Shown: positions 27,756 to 39,296, counted from the first letter of the stretch. The stretch: DNA of 64,000 bases from Janthinobacterium tructae (GCF_006517255.1 NZ_CP041185.1:6076001-6140000); one strand, 5' to 3'. Numbers and translations: made by a program. Notes: generated from the sequence alone by a model not told the origin.

Positions 27756-28902
27756 ATGCACGAAACGGGCTGTGCTCGTTCAATTCATCGAGGTAGGCAT
27801 CGATGCCGCCCCGTTCGCGTTCGAGGAAGCGCTGCACGGCGTCGGCAAAGGCCGGGTGCGCCAGCCAGTGGGCCGACCAGGTCTTTTGCGGCAGGAAGCC
27901 GCGCGCCATCTTGTGCTCGCCCTGGGCGCCGCCTTCGAAGGTGGCGATGCCGTTGGCGATGCAAAATTCCAGCGGCTGGTAGTAGGCCGTCTCGAAATGC
28001 AAGCAGGGCACGTGTTCGAGCGCGCCCCAGTAGCGGCCATACAGGGTGTCCTTTGTATGGATCACCAGCGAGGCGGCAATGGCCCGGCCTTCGCGTTCGG
28101 CGATCACCAATAAAATGTTCTGCGGCATGCTGGCACCGATGCGCTGGAAGAACTCCAGGCTTAAGTACGGCGACGAGCGGTGTTCCGCATAGGTATTGCT
28201 GTAGCAGCGGTGGAACAGCTGCCAGTCGGCATCCGTCGCGTCCACGCCGCGTACCTGGCGCAGGGTCACGCCCGCTTCCTGTACCTTGCGCCGCTCGGCG
28301 CGGATATTCTTGCGTTTCTTGTGTTCCAGGGTGGCGAGGAATTGCTCGAAATCCGTGTAGCCGGGATTGAGCCAGTGAAACTGCACGCCACTACGCATCA
28401 GGTAGCCAGCTTGCTCCAGCTGGCGCGCTTCGCTTTCCGGCGGGAACAGGATGTGGCAGGACGACACTTCGGCCGCTTGCTGCTGCGTCTGCAGGAAGGC
28501 CAGCAGGGCGGCGCGTGCCTGGTCATCGCGGGCCAGCAAGCGCGTGCCGCTGACGGGCGTAAAGGGAATAGCGGACAACAGTTTCGGGTAATATTCCAGG
28601 CCATGCTGCTGATACGCGTCGGCCCAGGCCCAGTCGAACACGTATTCGCCATACGAATGCATCTTCAGGTACAGGGGCAGGGCGGCGGCCAGGGTCTCGC
28701 CTTGCCATAGCACCAGGTAATTTGGCTGCCAGCCCGTGTCCGCGCTGGCGCAGCCGGACTCGTGCAGCGCGTGCAGGAAGGCGTAGGAAAGGAAGGGAGT
28801 GGCGTCCGCCTGGCTGGCCAGCAGTTCAGACCAGGCCGCTTCGCCAATTTCAGCCAGGGTAGAGACGATAGCCGTGCGATAATTCATTGTTGTAGTGTGC
28901 AT
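27754..28902 (-). CDS. FemAB-like/GNAT protein of the DUF482 family
   Basis: 382 residues. The sequence fits the DUF482 (peptidogalycan biosynthesis, FemAB-like) family: TPFLSYAFLHALHESGCAS near the start, LPLYLKMHSYGEYVFDWAW, a central KKRKNIRAERRKV block, RSSPYLSLEFF, and the C-terminal ATFEGGAQGEHKMARGF motif. It has the tandem acetyltransferase fold seen in FemX and aminoacyl transferases. The substrate is unknown; links to cell-wall precursors are by fold only. ATG 28902 and ATG 28887 are both possible starts. It is divergent from nadE. Confidence 0.87.
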   Translation of the reverse strand: MHTTTMNYRTAIVSTLAEIGEAAWSELLASQADATPFLSYAFLHALHESGCASADTGWQPNYLVLWQGETLAAALPLYLKMHSYGEYVFDWAWADAYQQHGLEYYPKLLSAIPFTPVSGTRLLARDDQARAALLAFLQTQQQAAEVSSCHILFPPESEARQLEQAGYLMRSGVQFHWLNPGYTDFEQFLATLEHKKRKNIRAERRKVQEAGVTLRQVRGVDATDADWQLFHRCYSNTYAEHRSSPYLSLEFFQRIGASMPQNILLVIAEREGRAIAASLVIHTKDTLYGRYWGALEHVPCLHFETAYYQPLEFCIANGIATFEGGAQGEHKMARGFLPQKTWSAHWLAHPAFADAVQRFLERERGGIDAYLDELNEHSPFRA

Positions 28903-28978
28903 TCATCACTCTCGGGGCGCCGCCGTCGGCCTGCGCGCCCCTGTCTTGTTTAATAGAACGAAAATATCCATCATCATC

Positions 28979-30595
28979 ATGACAGTCAAAGTCGCAATTG
29001 CTCAAATGAATAGTACGGTCGGCGATCTGGCCGGCAACCGTGCCAAGATCTTCGACCTTTCCCGCCGCGCCTTTGAAGCGGGCGCCGATATCGTGCTCAC
29101 GCCGGAACTGTCGCTGGTCGGCTATCCACCCGAGGACTTATTGCTGCGCAATGCATTCTACGCAAAAACGCAGGAAGCGTTTGCGGCGCTGGCCGCGGAC
29201 CTGGCGCAGTTCACCGATTTGCACGTGGTGGTGGGCTTGCCCCTGCAGGACGAGAAGGGCGTGCGCCACAATGCCGCCTCCGTGCTGCTGAACGGTGAAG
29301 TGCTGGGCACCTACCGCAAGCACGATTTGCCGAATACCACCGTTTTCGATGAAAAACGCTATTTCACCTCGGCGGACCAGGCTTTCGTGTTTGGCGTGAA
29401 GGGTGTGCGTTTCGGCATCAATATCTGCGAAGACACGTGGTTCGAGCACGCGCCCATGCGCGCCCGCGCGGCCGGCGCGCAAGTGCTGCTGGTGCCGAAC
29501 GGCTCGCCCTACCACATGAACAAGCAGCATCTGCGCTATGAAACCATGCGCAGGAACGTCAGCGCGCAAGGCATGGCCCTCGTGTACGCCAACCTGGTCG
29601 GTGGCCAGGATGAGCTGATTTTTGACGGCGACTCGTTTGTCATGGACGCGGCCGGCACCATTTGCGCCCAGCTGCGCCACTTCGAGGAAGACTTGCAGCT
29701 GGTCGAGTTCGACGGCGCCACGCCCGTGCCGCAGGCCCTGGCCGCCCCGTTGACGACGGAGGCGCAGGTGTATCAGGCGCTGGTGCTGGGCGTGCGCGAC
29801 TACATAGTCAAGAACGGTTTCCCTGGTGTGCTGATCGGCATGTCGGGCGGCGTCGATTCCGCGCTGACCCTGGCCATCGCCGTCGATGCGCTGGGCGCCG
29901 ACAAGGTGCGCGCCGTGATGATGCCGTCGCAATTTACGGCCGATATCTCGTGGATCGATTCGCGCGACATGGTAAAACGCCTCAATGTGCGCTACGATGA
30001 AATTCCGATCAAGCAAACCTTCGACGCCTTCCGCGCTACCCTGGCCGGCGAGTTCGCGGGACTGGCGGAAGACGCGACGGAAGAAAACATCCAGGCGCGC
30101 ATCCGTGGCACCTTGCTGATGGCCCTGTCGAACAAGCATGGCAGCATCGTGCTGACGACGGGCAACAAGAGCGAGATGGCTGTCGGCTATTGCACCCTGT
30201 ACGGCGACATGGCGGGCGGCTTTGCCGTCATCAAGGATATCGCCAAGACCCTGGTGTACCGCTTGTGCGCCTGGCGCAACAGCATCTCAAGCGTGATTCC
30301 CGAGCGCATCCTGACGCGCGGACCGTCGGCCGAGTTGCGCGCCGACCAGCTGGACCAGGATTCCTTGCCGCCGTATGACGTACTCGACGGCATCATGCAG
30401 CTGTACATGGAAGAAAACCGGCCGATCGCCGAGATTATCGAGGCTGGCTACCCGCCGGCCGATGTGGCCCGGGTCACGCGCCTGATCAAGATCAATGAAT
30501 ACAAGCGGCGCCAGTCGCCGGTGGGCATCCGCGTCACGCACCGTGGCTTCGGCCGCGACTGGCGCTACCCGATTACCTCGAAATTCTACGAATAA
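28979..30595 (+). CDS. nadE: Glutamine-dependent NAD+ synthetase
   Basis: 538 residues with two domains. The N-terminal nitrilase-type glutaminase (about 1-255) shows the E43-K114-C150 triad (TPELSLVGYP, TYRKHDLPN, NICEDTW). The C-terminal synthetase (about 265-538) has the ATP-pyrophosphatase loop SGGVDS starting at S289, TTGNKSEMAVGYCTLYGDMAGG and a late RRQSPVG. It amidates deamido-NAD to NAD using glutamine nitrogen. The start follows a run of ATC codons. A PII gene lies 41 bp downstream; linking NAD amidation with a nitrogen sensor is a common beta-proteobacterial arrangement. Confidence 0.96.
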   Translation: MTVKVAIAQMNSTVGDLAGNRAKIFDLSRRAFEAGADIVLTPELSLVGYPPEDLLLRNAFYAKTQEAFAALAADLAQFTDLHVVVGLPLQDEKGVRHNAASVLLNGEVLGTYRKHDLPNTTVFDEKRYFTSADQAFVFGVKGVRFGINICEDTWFEHAPMRARAAGAQVLLVPNGSPYHMNKQHLRYETMRRNVSAQGMALVYANLVGGQDELIFDGDSFVMDAAGTICAQLRHFEEDLQLVEFDGATPVPQALAAPLTTEAQVYQALVLGVRDYIVKNGFPGVLIGMSGGVDSALTLAIAVDALGADKVRAVMMPSQFTADISWIDSRDMVKRLNVRYDEIPIKQTFDAFRATLAGEFAGLAEDATEENIQARIRGTLLMALSNKHGSIVLTTGNKSEMAVGYCTLYGDMAGGFAVIKDIAKTLVYRLCAWRNSISSVIPERILTRGPSAELRADQLDQDSLPPYDVLDGIMQLYMEENRPIAEIIEAGYPPADVARVTRLIKINEYKRRQSPVGIRVTHRGFGRDWRYPITSKFYE

Positions 30596-30627
30596 GCAGC
30601 CATCTGTCCACAATCCAACAATTTTAA

Positions 30628-30975
<348 letters not shown>

Positions 30976-30993
30976 GTCTGGGTCAACAATGTT

Positions 30994-31086
30994 GTCGGAT
31001 TACGGCTCTTCGAGCCTAATCCGACCTACGTGTAGCAATGTGTGTCATGCCGTAGGTGGGCTGAGCGCGCCAGCGCGTAAGCCGAC
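30994..31086. repeat. Paired REP-like palindromes after the PII gene
   Basis: The first element (30994-31025) is GTCGGATTA...TAATCCGAC enclosing GGCTC-TTC-GAGCC. The second (31051-31086) is an imperfect hairpin, GGGCTGAGCGCG...CGCGTAAGCCGAC. The pair is flanked by CCTACG (31025-31030) and CGTAGG (31051-31056) in inverted orientation. The same TCGGATTA/TAATCCGA palindrome recurs at 53332-53368, so this is a dispersed family. Confidence 0.75.
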
Positions 31087-31129
31087 GCTGCTGAGCCACC
31101 AAAGCTGCCGAATTGCGCAGCAGCGCGCT

Positions 31130-31759
31130 TCACCGCCCCAGCCGCATGTCGAATTTCCAGCATATCAGGCGCAGAATCGTGATGCCGCTGGCGCTGGTCC
31201 ACAGCGCGAAGTCGTGCTGGGCGCCGAAGTGCATTTGCAATAAATAAGCCCAGCAGCCGAAAAACGCGCAGATGGCGTACGGTTTGCCGTCGCGAAACAC
31301 CATCGGCACTTCGTTGCAGACGATGTCGCGCATCACGCCGCCAAAAATCCCCGTAATCACGCCCATCATCGAGGCGATAAAGATCGGCATGCCGGCGCGC
31401 ATCGCTTCGGCCACGCCGGCGATGGCAAACATGCCCAGGCCGATGGCGTCGGCGATGACGATCAGGCGCTCCGAGACGATCTGGCGCAAATGCTGGATCA
31501 AGGGCGCGGCCGTCAGGGCCAGCACGAAAATCAGAATCGCGTATTCCTGATGCGAGACCCAGAACAGGGGCCGCTTGTCGAGCAGGATGTCGCGCAGGGT
31601 GCCGCCGCCGAACGCCGTGATGAAGGCCACGACGAACACGCCGACCAGGTCCATGCGCTTGCGGCGCGCTTCGATGAAACCGGAAAATGCGCCCACCAGG
31701 ATGGCGATGACCTCGATGATCTTGATCAGCGAGCCAGGTGGCAATTGGGGTGGCATCAT
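31130..31759 (-). CDS. Trimeric intracellular cation channel (UPF0126/YicG) family protein
   Basis: 209 residues from ATG 31759, about 6-7 transmembrane helices arranged as two UPF0126 repeats: IEVIAILVGAFSGFIEARRKRMDLVGV with FGGGTLRDILLDKRP in the first, and IADAIGLGMFAIAGVAEA with FGGVMRDIVCNEVP in the second. The paired GGG/GGxxRD motifs are diagnostic. Prokaryotic TRIC proteins conduct monovalent cations; the physiological role of this one is unknown. A GTG at 31792 would extend the frame, but no ribosome site supports either start strongly. It is not obviously linked to its neighbours. Confidence 0.86.
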   Translation of the reverse strand: MMPPQLPPGSLIKIIEVIAILVGAFSGFIEARRKRMDLVGVFVVAFITAFGGGTLRDILLDKRPLFWVSHQEYAILIFVLALTAAPLIQHLRQIVSERLIVIADAIGLGMFAIAGVAEAMRAGMPIFIASMMGVITGIFGGVMRDIVCNEVPMVFRDGKPYAICAFFGCWAYLLQMHFGAQHDFALWTSASGITILRLICWKFDMRLGR

Positions 31760-31880
31760 GGGTGGAGCGCTTGAGCAGGAAATAATTGTCACAGGTTAAC
31801 ATGACATGGCCCCGAATGGTGACAAACGGGGCCGTGTGCAGTGCGGAACTTGTTATTGAATTGTGATCTTGCTGTCAAGG

Positions 31881-32555
31881 CTAGCGAATGGGCTGCAGCG
31901 CTGCCGAGAGCAGCACGACGAGGGCGCCATCGCCCCCTTCGGAACGGCGCGCCTGGCAAAAGGCGACGACTTCATCCTTTTGCACGAGCCAGCTGTGCAC
32001 CATCGATTTCAAGACCGGTTCCTGGCCTTTCGAGCCAAAACCCTTGCCGTGGATCACGCGCACGCAGCGCAGCTTGCGCCGCGTCGCCTGGTTCAGGAAG
32101 GCGCTGATGCCGTCGCGCGCCTCGTCGCGGCGCAAGCCGTGCAAGTCCAGCTCATCCTGGATGGGCCAGTGGCCCTTGCGCATCTTTTTGACCACGTCCG
32201 GTCCCACGCCGGGGCGGGCGTAGTTCAGGGCCGGATCGTTTTCCAGGTAATGGTCGACCTCGAACAAGTCCGACAGCGACTCGCGCAGCACGGCCGCATG
32301 GTCCTCTTCCGGCGTCAGCTTGCGCGCCGGCTGCTGGGCCGCCATGGCACCCGCCTTGGGCAGGCTGGGCACGTAGCGGTCCGACTCGGGCAGGCGCTTG
32401 ACGCCGCCGATGCTGGCCTTGAACAAATTGCTTTCCACGGCCTGCACCTTGACCTGTTGGGCGCGTTCAGCCGCGGCTTGCGCGCGCGCATCGGCCTGCT
32501 CCTTGAGCTGCTTGCTGACCGCTTTCAGGTCGGCAAAGTCTTTCATCGACGCCAT
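31881..32555 (-). CDS. Smr (MutS2 C-terminal type) domain protein
   Basis: 224 residues. A charged coiled-coil N terminus (about 1-45, KQLKEQADARAQAAAERAQQ) precedes a linker and a C-terminal Smr domain (about 125-215) with LDLHGLRRDEA and the IHGKGFGSKG nuclease-type loop. Stand-alone Smr proteins resemble E. coli YdaL/SmrB and act as nucleases on DNA or on stalled-ribosome mRNA. ATG 32555 was chosen because AGGAG sits 10 bp upstream inside the end of trxB; the longer frame to 32672 overlaps trxB. It lies 7 bp after trxB and is probably co-transcribed. Confidence 0.87.
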   Translation of the reverse strand: MASMKDFADLKAVSKQLKEQADARAQAAAERAQQVKVQAVESNLFKASIGGVKRLPESDRYVPSLPKAGAMAAQQPARKLTPEEDHAAVLRESLSDLFEVDHYLENDPALNYARPGVGPDVVKKMRKGHWPIQDELDLHGLRRDEARDGISAFLNQATRRKLRCVRVIHGKGFGSKGQEPVLKSMVHSWLVQKDEVVAFCQARRSEGGDGALVVLLSAALQPIR

Positions 32556-32562
32556 GCGACGC

Positions 32563-33600
<1,038 letters not shown>

Positions 33601-33731
33601 CTACGATTATAGACCAAGCCGCCTGTAGCGACGAATCGTGGGGCCGTCCGGGGCATATATGGCTTAGAATACTTCCTTATTATGGGAAATTCCCTTTCAG
33701 AAACATTTATCACCTTGCAGCGCTTCCCAGA

Positions 33732-36092
33732 ATGACTAAACCAGCCCAGGCCAATCAAAATAGCTACACCCGTAAACCGGTCGAACGCCGGCCTCTGCCG
33801 AACCGGCTGGTACGGCTGCTGTCCGAGGCGCGCTGGTTCGCGCTGGCCGCGTTTGCCCTGTATTTCGTGCTGATACTGGCCAGCTTCAACAAGCTCGACC
33901 CGGGCTGGTCGCACGCGACCTCCGTCGACAAGGTGGCTAACCTGGGCGGCAAGCTGGGTGCGACCTTCTCCGATTTGTTGCTGTATATCTTCGGCTTTTC
34001 CGCCTGGTGGTGGTGCGTCTGGCTGCTGCGCACGGTATGGAATGGCTATCGCCGCCTGAGCAAGCGCTTCCTGCTGGAAGAGGAAGAGGTGGAGCGCGAG
34101 CACCATGTCGAGATGCTGATCCGCATCGTCGGCTTCTCCATCATGCTGATCGGCAGCATGGGCCTGGAATACCTGCGCTTGGCGAAAAGCCTGCACGTGC
34201 AGCTGCCGCGCGAGCCGGGCGGTGTGCTGGGCCAGCTGGTGGGCCACTCGGCCCACGTGGCCTTCGGCTTCACCGGCGCCACCTTGCTGTTGCTGCTGCT
34301 GTTCGGCCTGGGATTCAGCCTGTTCTTCCACGTTTCCTGGTTGCAAGTGGCCGAGCGCATCGGCGGCACCATCGAAGACGCCTTCAACTGGTTCGTGCTG
34401 CGCTACCAGGATCGTGAAGACCGCCGCCAGGGTGAAGTGGCCGCCGTGCGCCGCGACGAAGTGGTGGTCATCGAACGGGCCAAGCACGTGGAAAAGCATG
34501 TGGCCGCGCCGCCCGTCAAAATCGAGCCGCAGGTGGTGACCGTGGTGAAATCGGAGCGCGTGGAAAAGGAGCGTCAGGCGCATCTGTTTGAAACCCCCGG
34601 CGACGGCAAGCTGCCGCCGCTGTCCCTGCTCGACGAGGCGCCGCCCGTGGTGGAAACGGTGTCCGTGGAAACGCTGGAATTTACGAGCCGCCTGATCGAA
34701 AAGAAATTGTCGGACTTTGGCGTGGATGCCAAGGTAGTGGTCGCTTACCCCGGCCCCGTGGTGACGCGCTATGAAATCGAGCCGGCCACGGGCGTCAAAG
34801 GCAGCCAGATCGTAGGCCTGGCGCGCGACCTGGCCCGTTCACTGTCGCTGACGTCGATTCGTGTGGTGGAAACCATTCCCGGCAAGAATTACATGGCGCT
34901 GGAACTGCCGAACAGCAAGCGCCAGATCGTGCGCCTGACGGAAATCCTCGGCTCCAAGGTCTACAACGATGGCGTGTCCAGCCTGACGATTGCGCTGGGC
35001 AAGGATATCGCCGGCAAGCCCGTCGTGGCCGATCTGGCCAAGATGCCCCACTTGCTGGTGGCCGGTACCACCGGTTCCGGTAAATCCGTGGGCATCAATG
35101 CGACGATTTTGTCGCTGCTGTACAAATCCGATCCGCTCGACGTGCGCCTGATCCTGATCGATCCGAAGATGCTGGAAATGTCCGTCTATGAAGGCATCCC
35201 GCACTTGCTGGCGCCCGTCGTGACCGACATGCGCCAGGCGGGCCACGCGCTGAACTGGGCCGTAAACGAGATGGAACGCCGCTACAAGCTGATGAGCAAG
35301 ATGGGCGTGCGTAACCTGGCCGGCTACAACGCGAAGATTGCCGACGCGAAAAAGCGCGAAGAACACATCCCGAATCCGTTCAGCCTGACGCCGGACTCGC
35401 CCGAGCCGCTGGAGAAACTGCCGACCATCGTCATCATCATCGACGAGCTGGCCGACTTGATGATGGTGGTGGGCAAAAAAGTCGAGGAATTGATCGCGCG
35501 TATCGCACAAAAGGCGCGCGCCGCCGGTTTGCACTTGATTCTGGCCACGCAGCGCCCATCTGTAGACGTGATCACGGGGCTGATCAAAGCCAACATCCCC
35601 ACGCGTATCGCCTTCCAGGTCTCGTCGAAGATCGACTCGCGCACGATTCTCGACCAGATGGGCGCGGAAGCCTTGCTGGGCATGGGCGACATGCTGTACA
35701 TGCCGCCCGGCACCGGTTTGCCGATGCGCGTGCATGGCGCGTTTGTGTCGGATGAAGAAGTCCACCGTGTTGTCAGCTATCTGAAGCTGCAGGGCGAACC
35801 GAATTACATCGAGGGCATCCTCGAAGGCGGCACCCTGGAAGGCGATGGCGCCGAAGGCGGCGCGCCGGGTGAGGGTGGCGGCGAGGCCGATGCCCTGTAC
35901 GACCAGGCGGTGGCGGTGGTGCTGAAAAACCGCCGCGCCTCGATTTCGCTGGTGCAGCGTCATTTGCGCATCGGCTACAACCGCGCCGCCCGTCTGCTTG
36001 AGCAGATGGAGCAGAGCGGGGTGGTATCAACCATGCAATCCAATGGCAACCGGGAAATCCTGGTGCCGGCGGCAAGTAGTGAACAAGGGTAA
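33732..36092 (+). CDS. ftsK: DNA translocase FtsK
   Basis: 786 residues. Four N-terminal transmembrane helices (about 34-52, 80-98, 128-150, 172-198) are followed by a charged linker, the RecA-like motor with Walker A GTTGSGKS (K451) and Walker [13 protein letters not shown], and a C-terminal winged-helix gamma domain (about 715-780, [22 protein letters not shown]) that reads chromosome orientation signals. It moves DNA through the division septum for dimer resolution. The linker is short compared with E. coli FtsK (1329 residues). ATG 33732 gives a sensible N terminus; the frame from 33534 is not supported. lolA starts 5 bp downstream. Confidence 0.96.
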   Translation: MTKPAQANQNSYTRKPVERRPLPNRLVRLLSEARWFALAAFALYFVLILASFNKLDPGWSHATSVDKVANLGGKLGATFSDLLLYIFGFSAWWWCVWLLRTVWNGYRRLSKRFLLEEEEVEREHHVEMLIRIVGFSIMLIGSMGLEYLRLAKSLHVQLPREPGGVLGQLVGHSAHVAFGFTGATLLLLLLFGLGFSLFFHVSWLQVAERIGGTIEDAFNWFVLRYQDREDRRQGEVAAVRRDEVVVIERAKHVEKHVAAPPVKIEPQVVTVVKSERVEKERQAHLFETPGDGKLPPLSLLDEAPPVVETVSVETLEFTSRLIEKKLSDFGVDAKVVVAYPGPVVTRYEIEPATGVKGSQIVGLARDLARSLSLTSIRVVETIPGKNYMALELPNSKRQIVRLTEILGSKVYNDGVSSLTIALGKDIAGKPVVADLAKMPHLLVAGTTGSGKSVGINATILSLLYKSDPLDVRLILIDPKMLEMSVYEGIPHLLAPVVTDMRQAGHALNWAVNEMERRYKLMSKMGVRNLAGYNAKIADAKKREEHIPNPFSLTPDSPEPLEKLPTIVIIIDELADLMMVVGKKVEELIARIAQKARAAGLHLILATQRPSVDVITGLIKANIPTRIAFQVSSKIDSRTILDQMGAEALLGMGDMLYMPPGTGLPMRVHGAFVSDEEVHRVVSYLKLQGEPNYIEGILEGGTLEGDGAEGGAPGEGGGEADALYDQAVAVVLKNRRASISLVQRHLRIGYNRAARLLEQMEQSGVVSTMQSNGNREILVPAASSEQG

Positions 36093-36097
36093 ACAGA

Positions 36098-36754
36098 ATG
36101 AAGAATACGACTTTCGCAACAAAAATGATCATCGGCGCGGCCAGCGTCGCCTGCAGTCTGCTGTTCGCCGCCAGCGCCTCGGCCAGCGCGCTGGAGCAGT
36201 TCAAGAGCTTTGCCGCCGGCACCAAGTCGGCCAAGGGCGAGTTCGTGCAGCGGCAAGTCAAGAAGGCGGACGCCAGCGGCAAGGCGAAAGTATCGACCCC
36301 CGCCAGCGGCACGTTTGAATTCGCCCGTCCAGGCAAGTTCATCTGGACCTATCTGAAACCGTATGAGCAATTGCTGCAAGCGGACGGCGACAAGCTGTAT
36401 ATCTACGACAAGGATTTGAGCCAGGTGACGGTCAAGAAACTGGGCGACGCGCTCGGTTCCTCGCCAGCCGCCATCTTGTTCGGCAGCAACGACCTGGAAA
36501 GGAATTTCACCCTGGCCGAAGCGGGCACGCGCGATGGCCTGGAATGGCTGAAAGCGACGCCTAAAGCCAAGGATACGACCTTCGACGAAATCACCATCGG
36601 CCTGCGCAATGGCGTGCCCGAAGCGATGGAGTTGCGCGACTCGTTCGGGCAGACGTCGGTGCTGGCGTTCAAGAATTTCCAGAAAAATCCAGCCTTGTCC
36701 GCGAACCATTTCAAATTCGTGATGCCAAAAGGCGCAGACGTCATTAATAACTGA
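36098..36754 (+). CDS. lolA: Outer-membrane lipoprotein carrier protein LolA
   Basis: 218 residues. A signal peptide (about 1-30, ending ASASAS) precedes the LolA half-barrel: [31 protein letters not shown] (read in parts), [19 protein letters not shown], and the late [19 protein letters not shown]. It carries lipoproteins across the periplasm from LolCDE to LolB. AAGGG near the end of ftsK serves as ribosome site; the 5-bp gap implies co-transcription with ftsK, the usual ftsK-lolA-rarA order. Confidence 0.95.
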   Translation: MKNTTFATKMIIGAASVACSLLFAASASASALEQFKSFAAGTKSAKGEFVQRQVKKADASGKAKVSTPASGTFEFARPGKFIWTYLKPYEQLLQADGDKLYIYDKDLSQVTVKKLGDALGSSPAAILFGSNDLERNFTLAEAGTRDGLEWLKATPKAKDTTFDEITIGLRNGVPEAMELRDSFGQTSVLAFKNFQKNPALSANHFKFVMPKGADVINN

Positions 36755-36824
36755 TTGTAGACCTCTTGTTGTTGACCGGCCTCGCAGCGATGCGGGGCCT
36801 TTGCATTCTTACCCGGTAAATACT

Positions 36825-38132
36825 ATGGCGGATCTTTTTTCCACCGCACCGCGCCAGCCGCTGGCCGAAGCCTTGCGGCCTGCTACCCTCAACGAGGTCA
36901 TTGGCCAGACGCATTTGCTGGGCGTGGGCAAGCCGCTGCGTCTCGCATTCGAGGCGGGCAAGGCCCATTCGATGATCTTGTGGGGGCCGCCCGGCGTGGG
37001 CAAGACCACCTTGGCGCGCCTGATGGCGAACGCTTTCGACAGCGAATTCATCGCCCTGTCGGCCGTGTTTGCCGGCGTGAAAGATATCCGCGCAGCCATG
37101 GACCAGGCACGCCATAGCCTGGACCAGTTCGGCAAGCACACCTTGTTGTTCGTCGACGAAATCCACAGGTTCAACAAGTCGCAGCAGGATGCCTTGCTGC
37201 CCTTCGTCGAATCGGGCCTGGTGACGTTCATAGGCGCGACGACGGAAAACCCCAGCTTCGAAGTCAATTCGGCGCTGCTGTCGCGCGCGCAAGTGTATGT
37301 GTTGAAATCGCTCAACGAAGACGAGATGAAGCTGCTGCTGGCCAAGGCGCAAGCGACGGCGCTGACGCACCTGACGTTTGACGAGGCGGCCGCCGACACC
37401 CTGATCGGCTATGCCGATGGCGATGCGCGGCGTTTCCTGAACTTACTGGAACAGGCCGAGACGGCCGCCAGCTCGACGGGCACGACGAAGATCGACGCGG
37501 CCTTTGTCGACAATGCGCTGACCCTCAATTCGCGCCGCTTCGACAAGGGTGGCGACAATTTCTATGACCAGATTTCCGCCCTTCACAAGTCCGTGCGCGG
37601 CTCGAACCCGGATGCGGCCCTGTACTGGTTTTGCCGCATGATCGATGGCGGCGCCGACCCGCGCTACTTGTCGCGGCGCATCGTGCGCATGGCCTGGGAA
37701 GACATCGGCCTGGCCGACCCGCGCGCCTTGACCATGGCCAACGACGCAGCGGCAACCTATGAGCGTTTGGGTTCGCCTGAAGGCGAGCTGGCGCTGGGCC
37801 AGGCCGTGATCTACCTGGCCATCGCCGCGAAAAGCAATGCCGGCTACAACGCGTTCAACACGGCCATGGCCTTCGTCAAGAAAGATAAATCGAAGGAAGT
37901 GCCCGTGCACTTGCGCAATGCGCCGACCAAATTGATGAAGGAACTCGGTTACGGCCACGCCTACCGCTACGCGCACGACGAACCCGATGCGTATGCGGCT
38001 GGCGAAACCTACTTTCCGGACGGCATGGCCGAGCCGGGCTGGTACCAGCCTGTGCCGCGTGGCCTGGAAAGTAAAATTGCCGACAAGTTGGCGTGGTTGC
38101 GCGAGCTGGACAGAAAAGCAGGCAAGGGCTGA
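36825..38132 (+). CDS. rarA: Replication-associated recombination protein RarA
   Basis: 435 residues. An AAA+ ATPase of the RarA/MgsA/WRNIP1 family: VIGQTHLLGVGKPLRLAFE, Walker A GPPGVGKTT, Walker B LLFVDEIHRFNK, sensor 1 IGATTENPSFEVN, and a tetramerisation domain with HKSVRGSNPDAALYW and GAGDP-like GGADPRYLSRR. It acts at stalled replication forks. ATG 36825 was chosen over a TTG at 36801. It is third in the ftsK-lolA-rarA array and converges on the epimerase gene with only 2 bp between stops. Confidence 0.95.
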   Translation: MADLFSTAPRQPLAEALRPATLNEVIGQTHLLGVGKPLRLAFEAGKAHSMILWGPPGVGKTTLARLMANAFDSEFIALSAVFAGVKDIRAAMDQARHSLDQFGKHTLLFVDEIHRFNKSQQDALLPFVESGLVTFIGATTENPSFEVNSALLSRAQVYVLKSLNEDEMKLLLAKAQATALTHLTFDEAAADTLIGYADGDARRFLNLLEQAETAASSTGTTKIDAAFVDNALTLNSRRFDKGGDNFYDQISALHKSVRGSNPDAALYWFCRMIDGGADPRYLSRRIVRMAWEDIGLADPRALTMANDAAATYERLGSPEGELALGQAVIYLAIAAKSNAGYNAFNTAMAFVKKDKSKEVPVHLRNAPTKLMKELGYGHAYRYAHDEPDAYAAGETYFPDGMAEPGWYQPVPRGLESKIADKLAWLRELDRKAGKG

Positions 38133-38134
38133 GG

Positions 38135-38872
38135 CTACAGGCCCAGCAAGCTAAAACCGTCATCCTGCGGCGCGTAGCCGACCAGCTGGCGCGTCGCTTC
38201 GATGGATAGCCGCTTGTAGCGGTTGTCCGACACGCCATGCACGACGTGGTAGCCGGGCGGCACCTGCGCACTCACGCAGCAGGCCAGCAGCTGCACCACG
38301 TCGCGTTCGCTGATGAAGGCGGCGATGTCGCGCGCGCTGTGCTGTTGACCTGGCGCAAAGTGGGCCACGTTGGCGATGCGCACGGCAATCGCCGTCATGC
38401 CATGCTGGTGCGCGAATGCGCAGGCCACGCCTTCGCCGAAGGCCTTGCTGGCGCCATACATGTTGGCGGGCCGGGCCGGCATGTGCTCATGCACTTGCAT
38501 ATCGAGTGGATATCCCTCGATTGCTTGCGCGCTGCTGGCAAACACCACTCTTTTCACTTTCTTTACCTGTGCCGCGCGGAAGATGTTGTGCGTGCCGATG
38601 ATGTTCGGCTGCAGCAATTGCGCATCGAAATCGGCGCTGGCGTGCGGCACGCCGGCCAGGTGCAGCACGACATCGGTATCCATGCAGGCGGCCAGGCAGG
38701 CGGCGTAGTCGCTCACGTCGAGCTGCATGGACGGGCAGGGCGCTTCGGCCAGCCCTTCCGTGTGCAGGTCGGCCAGGCGCAGGGAGAATTCCCCGTGCCG
38801 GCGCTTCCAGAAAACGGTGCCGATAACGCCGGCGGCGCCCGTGACGAGCACGCGCAATGTTGCTTGATTCAT
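38135..38872 (-). CDS. NAD-dependent epimerase/dehydratase, uronate-dehydrogenase-like
   Basis: 245 residues. An extended short-chain dehydrogenase: NAD-binding GAAGVIG at residues about 12-18, the LHLAGVPH strand, the catalytic S/Y/K set in VVFASSAQA and YGASK, and a C-terminal substrate lobe with RIANVAHFAPG. Size and motifs are nearest to hexuronate dehydrogenase (about 265 residues), but substrate is not certain. The start overlaps the stop of the DUF2917 gene by 4 bp. Both are divergent from a MocR regulator that probably controls them. Confidence 0.8.
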   Translation of the reverse strand: MNQATLRVLVTGAAGVIGTVFWKRRHGEFSLRLADLHTEGLAEAPCPSMQLDVSDYAACLAACMDTDVVLHLAGVPHASADFDAQLLQPNIIGTHNIFRAAQVKKVKRVVFASSAQAIEGYPLDMQVHEHMPARPANMYGASKAFGEGVACAFAHQHGMTAIAVRIANVAHFAPGQQHSARDIAAFISERDVVQLLACCVSAQVPPGYHVVHGVSDNRYKRLSIEATRQLVGYAPQDDGFSLLGL

Positions 38873-39159
38873 GTATTCCTTGTATTGAGTGTGTGAGGCC
38901 GTGCCAGGTTCAGCCAGCGCAGCAGGGCGGGGCGGGGAGCTGCCGTGGAATGCACGCGGATGCGTCCGCTGCCCACGGCTTCGACCAGCACCAGGCCGTC
39001 ATTCGGTATCGTGTAGCGTTCGCCGCTGCGCAGCACGCAATCGTCGAACTGGGCGTAGGCCGTAATCCACGCCGTGCCGGACAGGCATTCGATGACCCTG
39101 GCGTGCGCTTTTTCCAGGCGCAAGGGCCGTTCGCTGCGTAATTCGTGGTCGGTATGCAT
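38869..39159 (-). CDS. DUF2917 domain protein
   Basis: 96 residues. The pattern L-x-V-x-SGTAWITAYAQFDDCVLRSGERYTI (residues about 15-50, given in blocks) matches DUF2917, a small beta-rich, cupin-like family in beta-proteobacteria with unknown function. The start at 39159 has AGGAG 7 bp upstream; the open frame extends to 39594 but that is antisense to the MocR gene. The 4-bp stop/start overlap with the epimerase shows translational coupling. In related genomes DUF2917 genes often sit beside MocR regulators (recollection, not checked). Confidence 0.8.
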   Translation of the reverse strand: MHTDHELRSERPLRLEKAHARVIECLSGTAWITAYAQFDDCVLRSGERYTIPNDGLVLVEAVGSGRIRVHSTAAPRPALLRWLNLARPHTLNTRNT

Positions 39160-39243
39160 GGCATCGCTCCTGTTGTGCTGACAGGAACAGCTTAGGCGCT
39201 TGCGGTGAACCATGACAGATGCAGGAAAACGAAATTGTGATGC

Positions 39244-39296
39244 ATACAGTACATTTCGTCGTAGACTGTGCTTGTCAAAAAATCGGGCAACTGTAT
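39244..39296. promoter_or_regulatory. Candidate MocR operator pair
   Basis: ATACAGT (39244-39250) and its exact inverse ACTGTAT (39290-39296) lie 39 bp apart between the divergent DUF2917 and MocR genes. TTGTCA (39273-39278) between them could be a -35. Position suits autoregulation. Confidence 0.45.
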
